A stretch of DNA of 7,886 nt from positions 1 through 7,886 of the forward strand of contig CAPNDH010000053.1 in the NCBI GenBank assembly GCA_948664205.1, written 5' to 3'. Every line of letters starts with the position of its first letter. Position 1 is the stretch's first letter. A program made the translations under genes and the position numbers. The notes beneath the pieces were generated by a model that saw only the letters and a program-made list of their open reading frames with translations, was not told where the DNA came from and did no database searches. The stretch is from an uncultured Clostridia bacterium. GTDB lineage: Bacteria > Bacillota > Clostridia > TANB77 > CAG-508. This document shows, in pieces, positions 1-5,511 of this stretch.

Positions 1-77
1 GTAAATTCTCTTTGGTATTCCTTACCGATTAAGCCCCTACATATATTATTTCTTAATTTTTCTTCTAAATTATAATT

Positions 78-386
78 TTAACTTATAATTGGGCATATTT
101 TTGTAATTCCACTCATTTCAAATATTTTTTTAAGTGGTGTACCTACATTTTCCATTTCTAGGCTTCCTCCTAGCATATTTATCATTTTATATCTTCCAAG
201 TACCATACCTATTCCTGCACTATCCATAAATGAAACATTATTAAAATCAAGTACTACTTTTTTTGGCATATATTTTGCAATTTCATCATCTGCTTTTCTT
301 CTTAATTTTTCTACTTGATGATGATCTATTTCTTCTGTCATTTCTAATATTAGAAGCTTGTCCTCTTTAATATATTTAGAATTCAT
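78..386 (-). CDS. spoIIAA: Anti-sigma F factor antagonist SpoIIAA (STAS domain)
   Basis: A 102-residue, single STAS-domain protein. In the family it is the anti-anti-sigma factor that binds the kinase SpoIIAB and releases sigma-F in the forespore; SpoIIAB inactivates it by phosphorylating a serine. Seen here: the early motif E-E-I-D-H-H (about residues 18-23), matching the family's E-L-D-H-H, and the phosphorylation motif D55-S56-A57-G58-I59-G60, with S56 the expected phospho-acceptor. Length is close to that of known SpoIIAA proteins. The ATG at 386 has a strong ribosome site (AAGGAGG on the minus strand, plus 394-400) about 7 nt upstream. Two perfect Spo0A boxes upstream support the sporulation assignment over a generic STAS regulator such as RsbV. 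spoIIAB and sigF would be expected leftwards, beyond the window. Confidence 0.93.
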   Translation of the reverse strand: MNSKYIKEDKLLILEMTEEIDHHQVEKLRRKADDEIAKYMPKKVVLDFNNVSFMDSAGIGMVLGRYKMINMLGGSLEMENVGTPLKKIFEMSGITKICPIIS

Positions 387-419
387 TTTTTATCCTCCTT
401 GTTTTCATTTGTTTTTATA

Positions 420-448
420 ATTATATAACTATTGGAAATATTTTCCAA
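420..448 (-). promoter_or_regulatory. Candidate promoter of spoIIAA
   Basis: On the minus strand, TTGGAA (448 to 443), a 17-nt spacer, then TATAAT (425 to 420), giving a predicted start near 413 and a leader of about 27 nt before the spoIIAA ATG. The hexamers are sigma-A-like. Many spoIIA operons use sigma-H, and A-T-T-G-G-A-A-A-A at the upstream hexamer resembles a sigma-H -35, but no GAAT-type -10 lies at the right distance. The sigma factor is therefore undecided. The -35 lies inside a perfect 10-bp inverted repeat (429-438 / 442-451). Confidence 0.5.
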
Positions 449-470
449 TAGCAAAACTTTAGAAGTTTTG
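429..470. repeat. Two adjacent short perfect inverted repeats
   Basis: The first has 10-bp arms 429-438 and 442-451 with a 3-nt loop (TAT). It is followed without gap by 8-bp arms 452-459 and 463-470 with a 3-nt loop (TAG). The next inverted repeat, containing the Spo0A boxes, starts at 466. These repeats overlap the candidate spoIIAA promoter, so they could be operator-like sites or simply part of a hairpin chain that continues into the large palindrome. No protein-binding assignment is possible from the sequence. Confidence 0.6.
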
Positions 471-498
471 TCGAAACCACAAAAAGTTTTCGACAAAA
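466..498. promoter_or_regulatory. Inverted pair of Spo0A boxes upstream of spoIIAA
   Basis: Perfect 11-bp inverted repeat, arms 466-476 and 488-498. Each arm contains the Spo0A binding consensus: TGTCGAA at 469-475 on the plus strand and TTCGACA (its reverse complement) at 489-495. Flanking T and A tracts match the extended box. Box centres are 20 bp apart, about two helical turns. Relative to the predicted spoIIAA start they lie near -59 and -79, an activator position. In Bacillus and Clostridium the spoIIA operon is a direct Spo0A~P target, which fits the neighbouring gene. Confidence 0.8.
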
Positions 499-600
499 AG
501 AGACTGAAAAAAGTGAGTCAAAAGGGACGGGGTAAATTGGCACTCCTCGAGATGCCAATTTACCCCGTCCCTTTTGACTCACTTTTTTCAGTCTCTTTTT
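495..600. repeat. 106-nt perfect palindrome, probable small mobile repeat
   Basis: Arms 495-542 and 553-600 are exact reverse complements over 48 bp, separated by a 10-nt loop (543-552) that itself contains CTCGAG. The arms carry the G-rich core GGGACGGGG and its complement, and A5/T5 runs at the outer ends. It starts 7 nt past the stop codon of the leftward gene at 607 and overlaps the distal Spo0A half-repeat by four A bases. The G+C-rich core stands out from its AT-rich surroundings. By inference this is a palindromic interspersed repeat, possibly moved in trans by a Y1/REP-associated transposase. It encodes no protein. Confidence 0.85.
495..600 (-). terminator. Terminator-like hairpin for the rsmD operon
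   Basis: Read on the minus strand, the 48-bp stem follows the stop codon at 607 almost directly and its 3' arm ends in TTTTT. The U-run is part of the stem base, as in many bidirectional terminators, and no further U-run follows. It would separate rsmD-operon transcription from spoIIAA. Confidence 0.6.
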
Positions 601-606
601 CTATTA

Positions 607-1044
607 TTATTTTAATTCTCTTCTATTATTTCTTATTGTTTCTAGAGCTTGAACAAGTGATACTTCTATATTTTCTAAAATGTTATCTGCATAGTCTTTT
701 GTTCCTTTTGAAATTTCTCTAGACATTTCATTTGCTGTTTCTATTATTTCAGCTTTTTGCTCATATGCCTTTCTTGTAATTTCATGTTCATCTATCATAG
801 AAATAATTCTATTTTCTGCTTCTTTTACTATGTCATCTGCTTCTTTTTGTGCTTCTACTAATATACGTTGTCTTTCTTCTTTTACCCATTTTGCTTGTTT
901 TAATTCTTCTGGAAGCTTAAGTCTTATTTCCTTAATGATTTCTAACATTTCTTCTTTGTCAACAATTCCTTTGCTAGAAAATGGTACTGATTTGCTACTT
1001 TCTAACATTTCCTCTATTGTTTCTAATAGTGTAAATATTTCCAT
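607..1044 (-). CDS. Coiled-coil 'ATPase-like' (subunit B/H-like) protein beside rsmD
   Basis: A 145-residue soluble, highly charged helical protein. Firmicutes commonly carry such a protein near rsmD/coaD, often labelled 'ATPase' or 'H+-ATPase subunit H-like'; its function is not established and no ATPase motif is visible. Family-like features are the N-terminal helix M-E-I-F-T-L-L-E-T-I-E-E, the segment L-P-E-E-L-K-Q-A-K-W-V (44-54), a long E/K/A-rich coiled coil (about 55-110), and the Y-A-D-N-I-L-E region near 118-124. I chose the ATG at 1044 because AAAGGGG lies 11 nt upstream; an in-frame GTG at 1065 would add seven residues but lacks such a site. The gene starts 8 nt after the rsmD stop, so the pair is almost certainly one operon with translational coupling. 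There are no membrane segments. Confidence 0.8.
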   Translation of the reverse strand: MEIFTLLETIEEMLESSKSVPFSSKGIVDKEEMLEIIKEIRLKLPEELKQAKWVKEERQRILVEAQKEADDIVKEAENRIISMIDEHEITRKAYEQKAEIIETANEMSREISKGTKDYADNILENIEVSLVQALETIRNNRRELK

Positions 1045-1051
1045 GGTACTT

Positions 1052-1606
1052 TTAACCCCTTTCACGTAAGAAAATCAAACTTACTCTTCCATATTTTCTT
1101 ACATCATATACTTCTAATTCTGTATTTTCTATATTACTTAATTCTCTTTCTTCTTCATCTGTTTCTAATATTATTATTCCATCTTTTGAAAGTATTTTAT
1201 ATTCTAATATTAATTTTATAGAATTTACTGCTATATCTAATTTGTATGGTGGATCTATAAAAATAATATCATATTTTTTTCCTATTAAGCTTTTTATACA
1301 CTTTTTGTAATCTTGTACAAATATAGTTGCTTTATCTTCTAATTTGGTTTTTTGTAAATTTTGCTTTAACATTTTTACCGATTCATATGATTTGTCACAA
1401 AATGTACAGTGGTTTGCTCCTCTACTTAAAGTTTCTATACCTAATGCTCCACTACCTGCAAATAAGTCTAATACATTTGAGTCTTGAATATAATTTTGAA
1501 TTATGCTAAATAAAGGTTCTTTTACTCTATCTAGTGTGGGTCTTGTTGATATATTATCTATTGAATTTAGTTTTGTTCCTCTTGCAATTCCACTTATAAC
1601 CCTCAT
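1052..1606 (-). CDS. rsmD: 16S rRNA (guanine(966)-N(2))-methyltransferase RsmD
   Basis: A 184-residue Rossmann-fold methyltransferase. In the family it transfers a methyl group from S-adenosylmethionine to N2 of G966 (E. coli numbering) in 16S rRNA during 30S assembly. Seen here: N-terminal M-R-V-I-S-G-I-A-R-G; T-R-P-T (21-24), then R-V-K-E-P-L-F (27-33); the SAM-binding motif D47-L-F-A-G-S-G53, then A-L-G-I-E-T-L-S-R-G-A; the catalytic D118-P-P-Y121; and the C-terminal K-Y-G-R-V-S-L. Length is typical. The ATG at 1606 has AGGAAGG (plus 1614-1620) about 7 nt upstream. It is the first gene of a two-gene leftward operon with its own promoter at 1639-1666. Confidence 0.95.
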   Translation of the reverse strand: MRVISGIARGTKLNSIDNISTRPTLDRVKEPLFSIIQNYIQDSNVLDLFAGSGALGIETLSRGANHCTFCDKSYESVKMLKQNLQKTKLEDKATIFVQDYKKCIKSLIGKKYDIIFIDPPYKLDIAVNSIKLILEYKILSKDGIIILETDEEERELSNIENTELEVYDVRKYGRVSLIFLRERG

Positions 1607-1638
1607 AAATAGACCTTCCTTAATTTAAACTCATTTAT

Positions 1639-1666
1639 ATTTTATACTTTAAAAAATATATGTCAA
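1639..1666 (-). promoter_or_regulatory. Promoter of the rsmD operon
   Basis: On the minus strand, a perfect TTGACA (1666 to 1661), a 16-nt spacer and TAAAAT (1644 to 1639). The predicted start near 1632 leaves a leader of about 25 nt containing the rsmD ribosome site. Confidence 0.6.
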
Positions 1667-1873
1667 TAATGTTAATAGAATTGTAATGTACGTTTAATAA
1701 TTTTGTAACACATTAACAGTATTGTAACATAGTATATGCATTATATAACATTATTTTGTTTTTTGCAATATGTTAACTGTTTTTTTTTTGAATTATTATG
1801 AAATATTATATTAATAATTGCTAATTATAAACATATGTAATAATATTTTACAATTAATTATATTTTAAAATAG
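1667..1873. other. AT-rich intergenic spacer with TTGTAA direct repeats
   Basis: No gene is supported here. The stretch is extremely A+T-rich with a 10-nt T run around 1780. Three direct copies of TTGTAA start at 1681, 1703 and 1722, spaced 22 and 19 nt (about two helical turns each), between the divergent rsmD and tmRNA promoters. They may be regulator sites or chance in AT-rich DNA. Confidence 0.4.
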
Positions 1874-1902
1874 TTGTATTTACTAGTTTTATATTGTATA
1901 AT
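1874..1902 (+). promoter_or_regulatory. Promoter of tmRNA (ssrA)
   Basis: TTGTAT (1874-1879), a 17-nt spacer, then TATAAT (1897-1902). The predicted start near 1909 would give a 5' leader of about 20 nt, removed by RNase P at the tRNA-like domain. Confidence 0.6.
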
Positions 1903-1929
1903 AATATTATAGTCAATTTACTTTTATAT

Positions 1930-2286
1930 GGGGGTGTAATTGGTTTCGACAGTATTTTAGAAATATTAATGGCGAGTAGTGGATGGTCGCTTTGGCCACT
2001 TAAAAAAAGCGAAAATAAATATAAACGCTGATAATAGAGAATTAGCATACGCTGCCTAATTGCAGCGACGTTTTACCTTAGGGCCTACTCCTTTGGATAA
2101 AGCGATGATTTAGTAGGAAACAAAACAACTTCTTGCTATGGAAGTTGTGGGTATTTTATATAGCTACTTTATAATAATGTTTGTTTGTTAATGTTATTAT
2201 AAAGGAAATTTAATAACAAACTACACTCGTAGAAATTAATATGGAAGAGGTATTGGACAGGAGTTCGACTCTCCTCACCTCCACCA
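1930..2286 (+). ncRNA. ssrA: Transfer-messenger RNA (tmRNA)
   Basis: A 357-nt one-piece tmRNA, which rescues stalled ribosomes and tags the nascent peptide for proteolysis. The tRNA-like ends pair as GGGGGTG (1930-1936) with CACCTCC (2276-2282; one G-U), followed by A and an encoded CCA. The T arm has stem AGGAG/CTCCT around TTCGACT, and the 5' segment has the typical TAATTGGTTTCGACAG. Pseudoknot 1 is visible: AGTGG (1978-1982) with CCACT (1996-2000), interleaved with TCGCTTT (1987-1993) pairing AAAGCGA (2006-2012). The tag frame most likely resumes at GCT 2027, 14 nt past the pseudoknot, giving A-D-N-R-E-L-A-Y-A-A and stop TAA 2057-2059. The C-terminal A-Y-A-A differs from the common A-L-A-A. 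The CCA marks the 3' end exactly; a repeat cluster begins a few bases later. Confidence 0.97.
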
Positions 2287-2290
2287 TAAG

Positions 2291-2310
2291 TGCGAATTTG
2301 ACAATTCGCA
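2291..2310. repeat. 8-bp perfect hairpin just 3' of tmRNA
   Basis: Arms 2291-2298 (TGCGAATT) and 2303-2310 (AATTCGCA) with a 4-nt loop. It lies 4 nt past the tmRNA CCA and directly precedes the 7-nt repeats. It has no U-run, so it is a poor intrinsic terminator by itself, though it may mark the tmRNA 3' processing boundary. Confidence 0.6.
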
Positions 2311-2408
2311 GTGAATAATGAATAATGAATGGTGAATAGTGAATAGTCATATTAGTTGCTTAAGAGCACTTATGTACTATTCACTATTCATTTTTCACTA
2401 TTCACTAC
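2311..2408. repeat. 7-nt tandem repeats forming a long imperfect palindrome
   Basis: Five head-to-tail 7-nt units of the form RTGAATR run from 2311 to 2345. After a spacer (2348-2375), inverted copies (ACTATTC / TCACTATTC) run from 2376 to about 2408. Positions 2333-2347 pair perfectly with 2376-2390 (15 bp). The pairing extends to 2316-2347 with 2376-2407: 27 Watson-Crick pairs, 2 G-U pairs and 3 mismatches. It lies between convergent tmRNA and transporter genes and could act as a bidirectional transcription barrier. A 9-bp inverted repeat (2285-2293 / 2366-2374) overlaps the tmRNA 3' CA and the spacer. Likely an interspersed genomic repeat rather than a gene. Confidence 0.75.
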
Positions 2409-2431
2409 TATTTAAACATCTTATTTAAGTA

Positions 2432-3616
2432 TTATTGTGAAATCTTTATCTTACTTAATTCTGCTCTATAAATAAGACTTCTTATATAAAAATCTATAAA
2501 ATTAACTATACCAAATATGAATAATGCAATACTAGTATTATAAAATAGATAACATATTATTACTCTTATACAACTACCAATAGTTGAGCCTATCAATAAA
2601 ATATTTGGCTTTCCTTGTGTAATACAAAGGGTTTTATAGCTTTCATATTGATATAAACCAAATACTCCAAAAGTATAAAATATAATATATGGAAAACATT
2701 TATCTATTGGCAAACTTCCATGTTGTATTACTAAATAAACTACTGCAAACACATAGTTTAGCAATATTATTAGTGGAAACACTTTTTTCTTCATATTTAT
2801 CATACTTTTATATTGTTCTTCATAAGGCTTATTTATTGGTACATTTACCATTAATGCTGCTTGATAAGCATTTGTTATTATTTCTAAACTAATACAAACT
2901 GAATAACAAATTGTATGTATTGAATATTTATCTGTTCCTAAACGACTGGCAACCACTCCATATATAAGTATAAATATTCTTGATAATAATCTTTCAAGTG
3001 ATGTTGGTATTCCATATTTCATAACATTTTTTAGAGCTTCTTTATCTGGCAATTCAAATTTAATTTTAAGATTATATGTTATATATATAATTGATATAAT
3101 CCATGAAATTATTGTGGCTATAAATAAAAGATTTAAATTTTTCGTTGTTATATAAAAAATACCATCTAATGAAATTAATAATACATAAAAAAGTATTAAT
3201 GCTTTCCTATATAATTTAAGTTCATTTTTTAATCTTGTCATTTCAAATAATGCATTAGATATTCTTCCACATACTAAATATAGTATATATAACTTTATAA
3301 CACCTAATAACATTGATTTTTGTACTAATGTTAAATCAAATAAATTAGTTAAAACATTTCCAAAAGCAAATACCATTATTCCCAAAACAAAACTTGATAT
3401 TGCTTGAATTACTAAATATTTTGACTCATCTTTTCTAATAGTTCTATATGTATAAATTCCAATTTCACTTAATGACTTTAATATTAAGTCAATTGAAAAT
3501 AGACTGCCACATACTACTATGGCATCGATACTTATTGCATTATTAAATGATGAATCAATGCTATCTGCTATTCCCATAAATAAAAAACTTATTAATAATG
3601 ATATAAATTCCTTCAT
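2432..3616 (-). CDS. MATE-family (MatE) transporter, short and divergent
   Basis: A 394-residue integral membrane protein with roughly 11-12 hydrophobic segments. MATE transporters export cationic drugs or metabolites by Na+ or H+ antiport; the substrate here is unknown. The best family signature starts the second half: Y-G-I-P-T-S-L-E-R-L-L-S-R (201-213), then A-S-R-L-G-T-D-K-Y-S-I-H (223-234), as in MATE proteins (G-x-P, ASLGT, A-H-Q-I). The first half has the matching short helix pattern but the usual opening helix with its P-x-x-x-x-x-x-x-x-Q motif is shortened or missing, and the total is about 50 residues below the usual 440-460. The ATG at 3616 has AGGAGC 7 nt upstream. It follows rlmD by 43 nt with no visible terminator, so co-transcription is likely. 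An alternative is a flippase-like MOP-superfamily member. Confidence 0.72.
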   Translation of the reverse strand: MKEFISLLISFLFMGIADSIDSSFNNAISIDAIVVCGSLFSIDLILKSLSEIGIYTYRTIRKDESKYLVIQAISSFVLGIMVFAFGNVLTNLFDLTLVQKSMLLGVIKLYILYLVCGRISNALFEMTRLKNELKLYRKALILFYVLLISLDGIFYITTKNLNLLFIATIISWIISIIYITYNLKIKFELPDKEALKNVMKYGIPTSLERLLSRIFILIYGVVASRLGTDKYSIHTICYSVCISLEIITNAYQAALMVNVPINKPYEEQYKSMINMKKKVFPLIILLNYVFAVVYLVIQHGSLPIDKCFPYIIFYTFGVFGLYQYESYKTLCITQGKPNILLIGSTIGSCIRVIICYLFYNTSIALFIFGIVNFIDFYIRSLIYRAELSKIKISQ

Positions 3617-3659
3617 TTGTTTTGCTCCTATATTTTTCCTTTTAATTTGTATTCTTTTA

Positions 3660-5027
3660 TTACATCTTTTCTTTTAGTTGTAGCATTGATATGCACTCAA
3701 TGTGGCTTGTAAACGGAAACATATCCACTGGCTGGATTTCATTTATTTCATATTTTTCTTCTAGTAATTTTATATCTCTTACCATTGTTGCAGGATTACA
3801 ACTAATATATACTACTTTTTTAGGTTCTACTGCTAATATGTTGCTTATTGTGTTTTCATCTAGTCCTTTTCTTGGTGGGTCTACTATTATTACATCTGGA
3901 TATACTTGTCTTTTTTCCATTAAATTTGCAAATACTTTTTCTACGTCTCCTGCATAAAATTCTATATTTTCTATATTATTTATTTTTGCATTTTCCTTTG
4001 CGTCCTTAATTGCTTCTTCTACTATTTCTATTCCATATACTTTTTTTACATATGTTGAAGCAAATATTCCTATTGTTCCTATTCCACAATATAAGTCAAA
4101 TAGATTATCTTCTTTATTTAATTCTGCCATTTCTATTGCTGTATTGTATAATATTTCTGCTTGTACTGGGTTTACTTGGTAAAATGACATTGGTGATATT
4201 TTAAAGGTATATTCTCCTAATATATCATATATATATCCATCTCCATGAACTACTATGTTTTGCTTACCTAATATCACATTTGTATTTTCTTTGTTTATAT
4301 TTTTTACTATTGTTTTTACATTATATTCTTTTACTAGCATTTCGACTAATTCATTTTCATATGGAATACTTTTACCATTTAATACTAGTATACACATTAT
4401 TTCATGAGTACGAATTCCTACCTTTATTACTATATGTCTTATTATTCCGCTTCTACTACTTTCATTATAGACTGGTATATTTTTTTCTTTAATAAATTTG
4501 TATATTGTAAATGCTATTTTTTCTGCTATTTCATTTTGTATATAACATTTTTGCATTGGTATTATTTCATGTGACCTCTGTGCAAATACTCCAATTATCG
4601 GTTCTCCTAATTTATTTATTCCTACTGGATATTGTGCTTTATTTCTATATCCATAAGGATTTCCCATTCCTATTACTTTTTTAACTTCAATATTTTTATC
4701 TTTTAAAGTTTTATTTACTAAGTTTTCTACATTTTTTTGTTTTATATTTAGAGTTTCTTCATAGTCAATATGCCTTAAGTTACATCCCCCACATCTTTTA
4801 TATGTAGTACAATCTTCTTCTATCCTATACTTTGAATTTTCTAATATTTCTAATATTTTCCCATAAGCATGATTTTTTAATACTTTTAATATAAGTATTC
4901 TAACCTTTTCCCCTTTTATAGCATTTGGTATAAATATTACAAAATCATCTATTTTTGCAATTCCTTCACCTTCCATACCATTATCTATAATTTCTACTAT
5001 ATATTCTTTATTTTTTTCTACAAACAT
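3660..5027 (-). CDS. rlmD: 23S rRNA (uracil-C5)-methyltransferase, RlmD/RlmCD type
   Basis: A 455-residue TrmA/RumA-family enzyme making 5-methyluridine in 23S rRNA (U1939; in B. subtilis the RlmCD homologue also modifies U747). Domains in order: an N-terminal TRAM RNA-binding domain (about 1-60); 4Fe-4S ligands C73-x5-C79-G-G-C82 and C161; the F-Y-Q-V-N motif (282-286); SAM-binding D311-L-Y-C-G-I-G317; D383-P-P-R-K-G388; catalytic C410 in S-C-N-P-A-T; and the presumed base E444 in H-I-E-C. All key residues are present, so it should be active. Length is normal. The ATG at 5027 has GGAGAG close upstream. It is the first gene of a leftward pair with the transporter at 2432-3616. Low-GC bacteria often carry several RumA paralogues, so the exact target uridine is uncertain. 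Confidence 0.92.
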   Translation of the reverse strand: MFVEKNKEYIVEIIDNGMEGEGIAKIDDFVIFIPNAIKGEKVRILILKVLKNHAYGKILEILENSKYRIEEDCTTYKRCGGCNLRHIDYEETLNIKQKNVENLVNKTLKDKNIEVKKVIGMGNPYGYRNKAQYPVGINKLGEPIIGVFAQRSHEIIPMQKCYIQNEIAEKIAFTIYKFIKEKNIPVYNESSRSGIIRHIVIKVGIRTHEIMCILVLNGKSIPYENELVEMLVKEYNVKTIVKNINKENTNVILGKQNIVVHGDGYIYDILGEYTFKISPMSFYQVNPVQAEILYNTAIEMAELNKEDNLFDLYCGIGTIGIFASTYVKKVYGIEIVEEAIKDAKENAKINNIENIEFYAGDVEKVFANLMEKRQVYPDVIIVDPPRKGLDENTISNILAVEPKKVVYISCNPATMVRDIKLLEEKYEINEIQPVDMFPFTSHIECISMLQLKEKM

Positions 5028-5049
5028 AATTACTCTCCATTTCTTTTTT

Positions 5050-5078
5050 ATTATAACAATATATATTTTTTAAGACAA
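5050..5078 (-). promoter_or_regulatory. Promoter of rlmD
   Basis: On the minus strand, TTGTCT (5078 to 5073), a 17-nt spacer and a perfect TATAAT (5055 to 5050). The predicted start is near 5043, giving a short leader with the ribosome site. It diverges from the tRNA-Leu promoter about 80 nt away. Confidence 0.6.
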
Positions 5079-5157
5079 GTATTAAATTGTTTTATTAGAA
5101 AATTTATTATATATTTACAATTTTGAATTATATTTTATAGATTTTTTTCATTTAGTA

Positions 5158-5187
5158 TTGACATTTACTAGTAAAGTATGCTAATAT
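5158..5187 (+). promoter_or_regulatory. Promoter of the tRNA-Leu locus
   Basis: Perfect TTGACA (5158-5163), an 18-nt spacer and TAATAT (5182-5187), with TG at 5179-5180 forming an extended -10. The predicted start near 5194 is 14 nt before the tRNA-like fragment at 5208 but about 107 nt before the intact tRNA. This suggests a tRNA once began at 5208. Confidence 0.7.
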
Positions 5188-5207
5188 AAATATTGTCGAT
5201 ATGACAT

Positions 5208-5224
5208 GCGGATGTGGCAAAACT
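5208..5224 (+). pseudogene. 5' fragment of tRNA-Leu (duplication or integration scar)
   Basis: Positions 5208-5224 match the first 17 nt of the intact tRNA-Leu (5301-5317) with one substitution (A for G at 5219), covering the 5' acceptor strand and start of the D arm. Beyond that the similarity stops: no anticodon arm, T arm or matching CATCCGC acceptor strand is present before 5301. The following 76 nt contain a weak stem (GTTGT...ACAAC around 5231-5260). It is correctly placed for the strong upstream promoter. Either a first tandem tRNA copy decayed, or recombination left a partial 5' duplicate. Confidence 0.65.
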
Positions 5225-5300
5225 TGCTGAGGTTGTTCGAAGACGAAGTCGAGTTACAACGTCAGTATGTGTAGCTAGATTTGTATATTTTTTTAAAACT

Positions 5301-5383
5301 GCGGATGTGGCGAAACTGGCAGACGCGCTAGACTTAGGATCTAGTCCGAAAGGGTGGGGGTTCAAGTCCTCTCATCCGCACCA
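5301..5383 (+). tRNA. tRNA-Leu (anticodon UAG)
   Basis: The acceptor stem GCGGATG (5301-5307) pairs exactly with CATCCGC (5373-5379), followed by A and an encoded CCA. The anticodon stem is CTAGA/TCTAG with the loop CTTAGGA, so the anticodon is TAG (UAG), reading CUN leucine codons. A long variable arm (TCCGAAAGGGT region) marks a class II tRNA. The T loop is TTCAAGT with stem GGGGG/CCTCT including G-U pairs. A good terminator follows at 5425-5460. Confidence 0.97.
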
Positions 5384-5390
5384 ACGACGT

Positions 5391-5416
5391 ATCTGTTCGA
5401 ACTAAATTGAACAGAT
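5391..5416. repeat. 8-bp inverted repeat 3' of tRNA-Leu
   Basis: ATCTGTTC (5391-5398) and GAACAGAT (5409-5416) with a 10-nt loop. It begins 7 nt past the tRNA CCA and precedes the terminator. It could assist 3' processing or be a recombination-site arm; the sequence does not decide. Confidence 0.5.
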
Positions 5417-5424
5417 AGATACAG

Positions 5425-5460
5425 AAATCAATCAGAAAATAAAATCTGGTTGATTTTTTT
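5425..5460 (+). terminator. Rho-independent terminator of tRNA-Leu
   Basis: Stem arms 5425-5435 and 5446-5456 (11 bp with one G-U) with a 10-nt A-rich loop, followed by a T run to 5460. It closes the tRNA-Leu transcript before the accessory genes. Confidence 0.85.
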
Positions 5461-5511
5461 GTTGTTTAAAAACAATATTAAAATCATCCAAGTGAAAGGA
5501 TGGTGCGAAAA

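Noticed and set aside
1..77. Start of spoIIAB downstream of spoIIAA
   Set aside because: The frame following the spoIIAA stop is open to the edge, but it has no ATG, GTG or TTG and does not read like SpoIIAB. The gene probably starts beyond the window.
432..722. Plus-strand 96-aa open frame
   Set aside because: It runs through the hairpin cluster and the palindrome and then antisense to a real gene; its protein is an artefact of T-rich antisense sequence.
2009..2026. GCG 2009 as tmRNA resume codon giving a 16-residue tag
   Set aside because: This codon lies within the 3' strand of pseudoknot 1 stem 2. GCT 2027 has normal spacing and gives a normal 10-codon tag.
1854..2048. Minus-strand 64-aa open frame
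   Set aside because: It is antisense to the tmRNA gene and promoter and has no ribosome site.
2311..2408. CRISPR array
   Set aside because: The units are only 7 nt, contiguous and without unique spacers, and the second set is inverted.
5168..5365. Minus-strand 65-aa protein
   Set aside because: It is antisense to the tRNA-Leu locus with no ribosome site or family resemblance.
5214..5405. Plus-strand 63-aa protein
   Set aside because: It is the familiar false translation across a tRNA-Leu gene (V-A-K-L-A-D-A-L-D-L). The DNA encodes tRNA.
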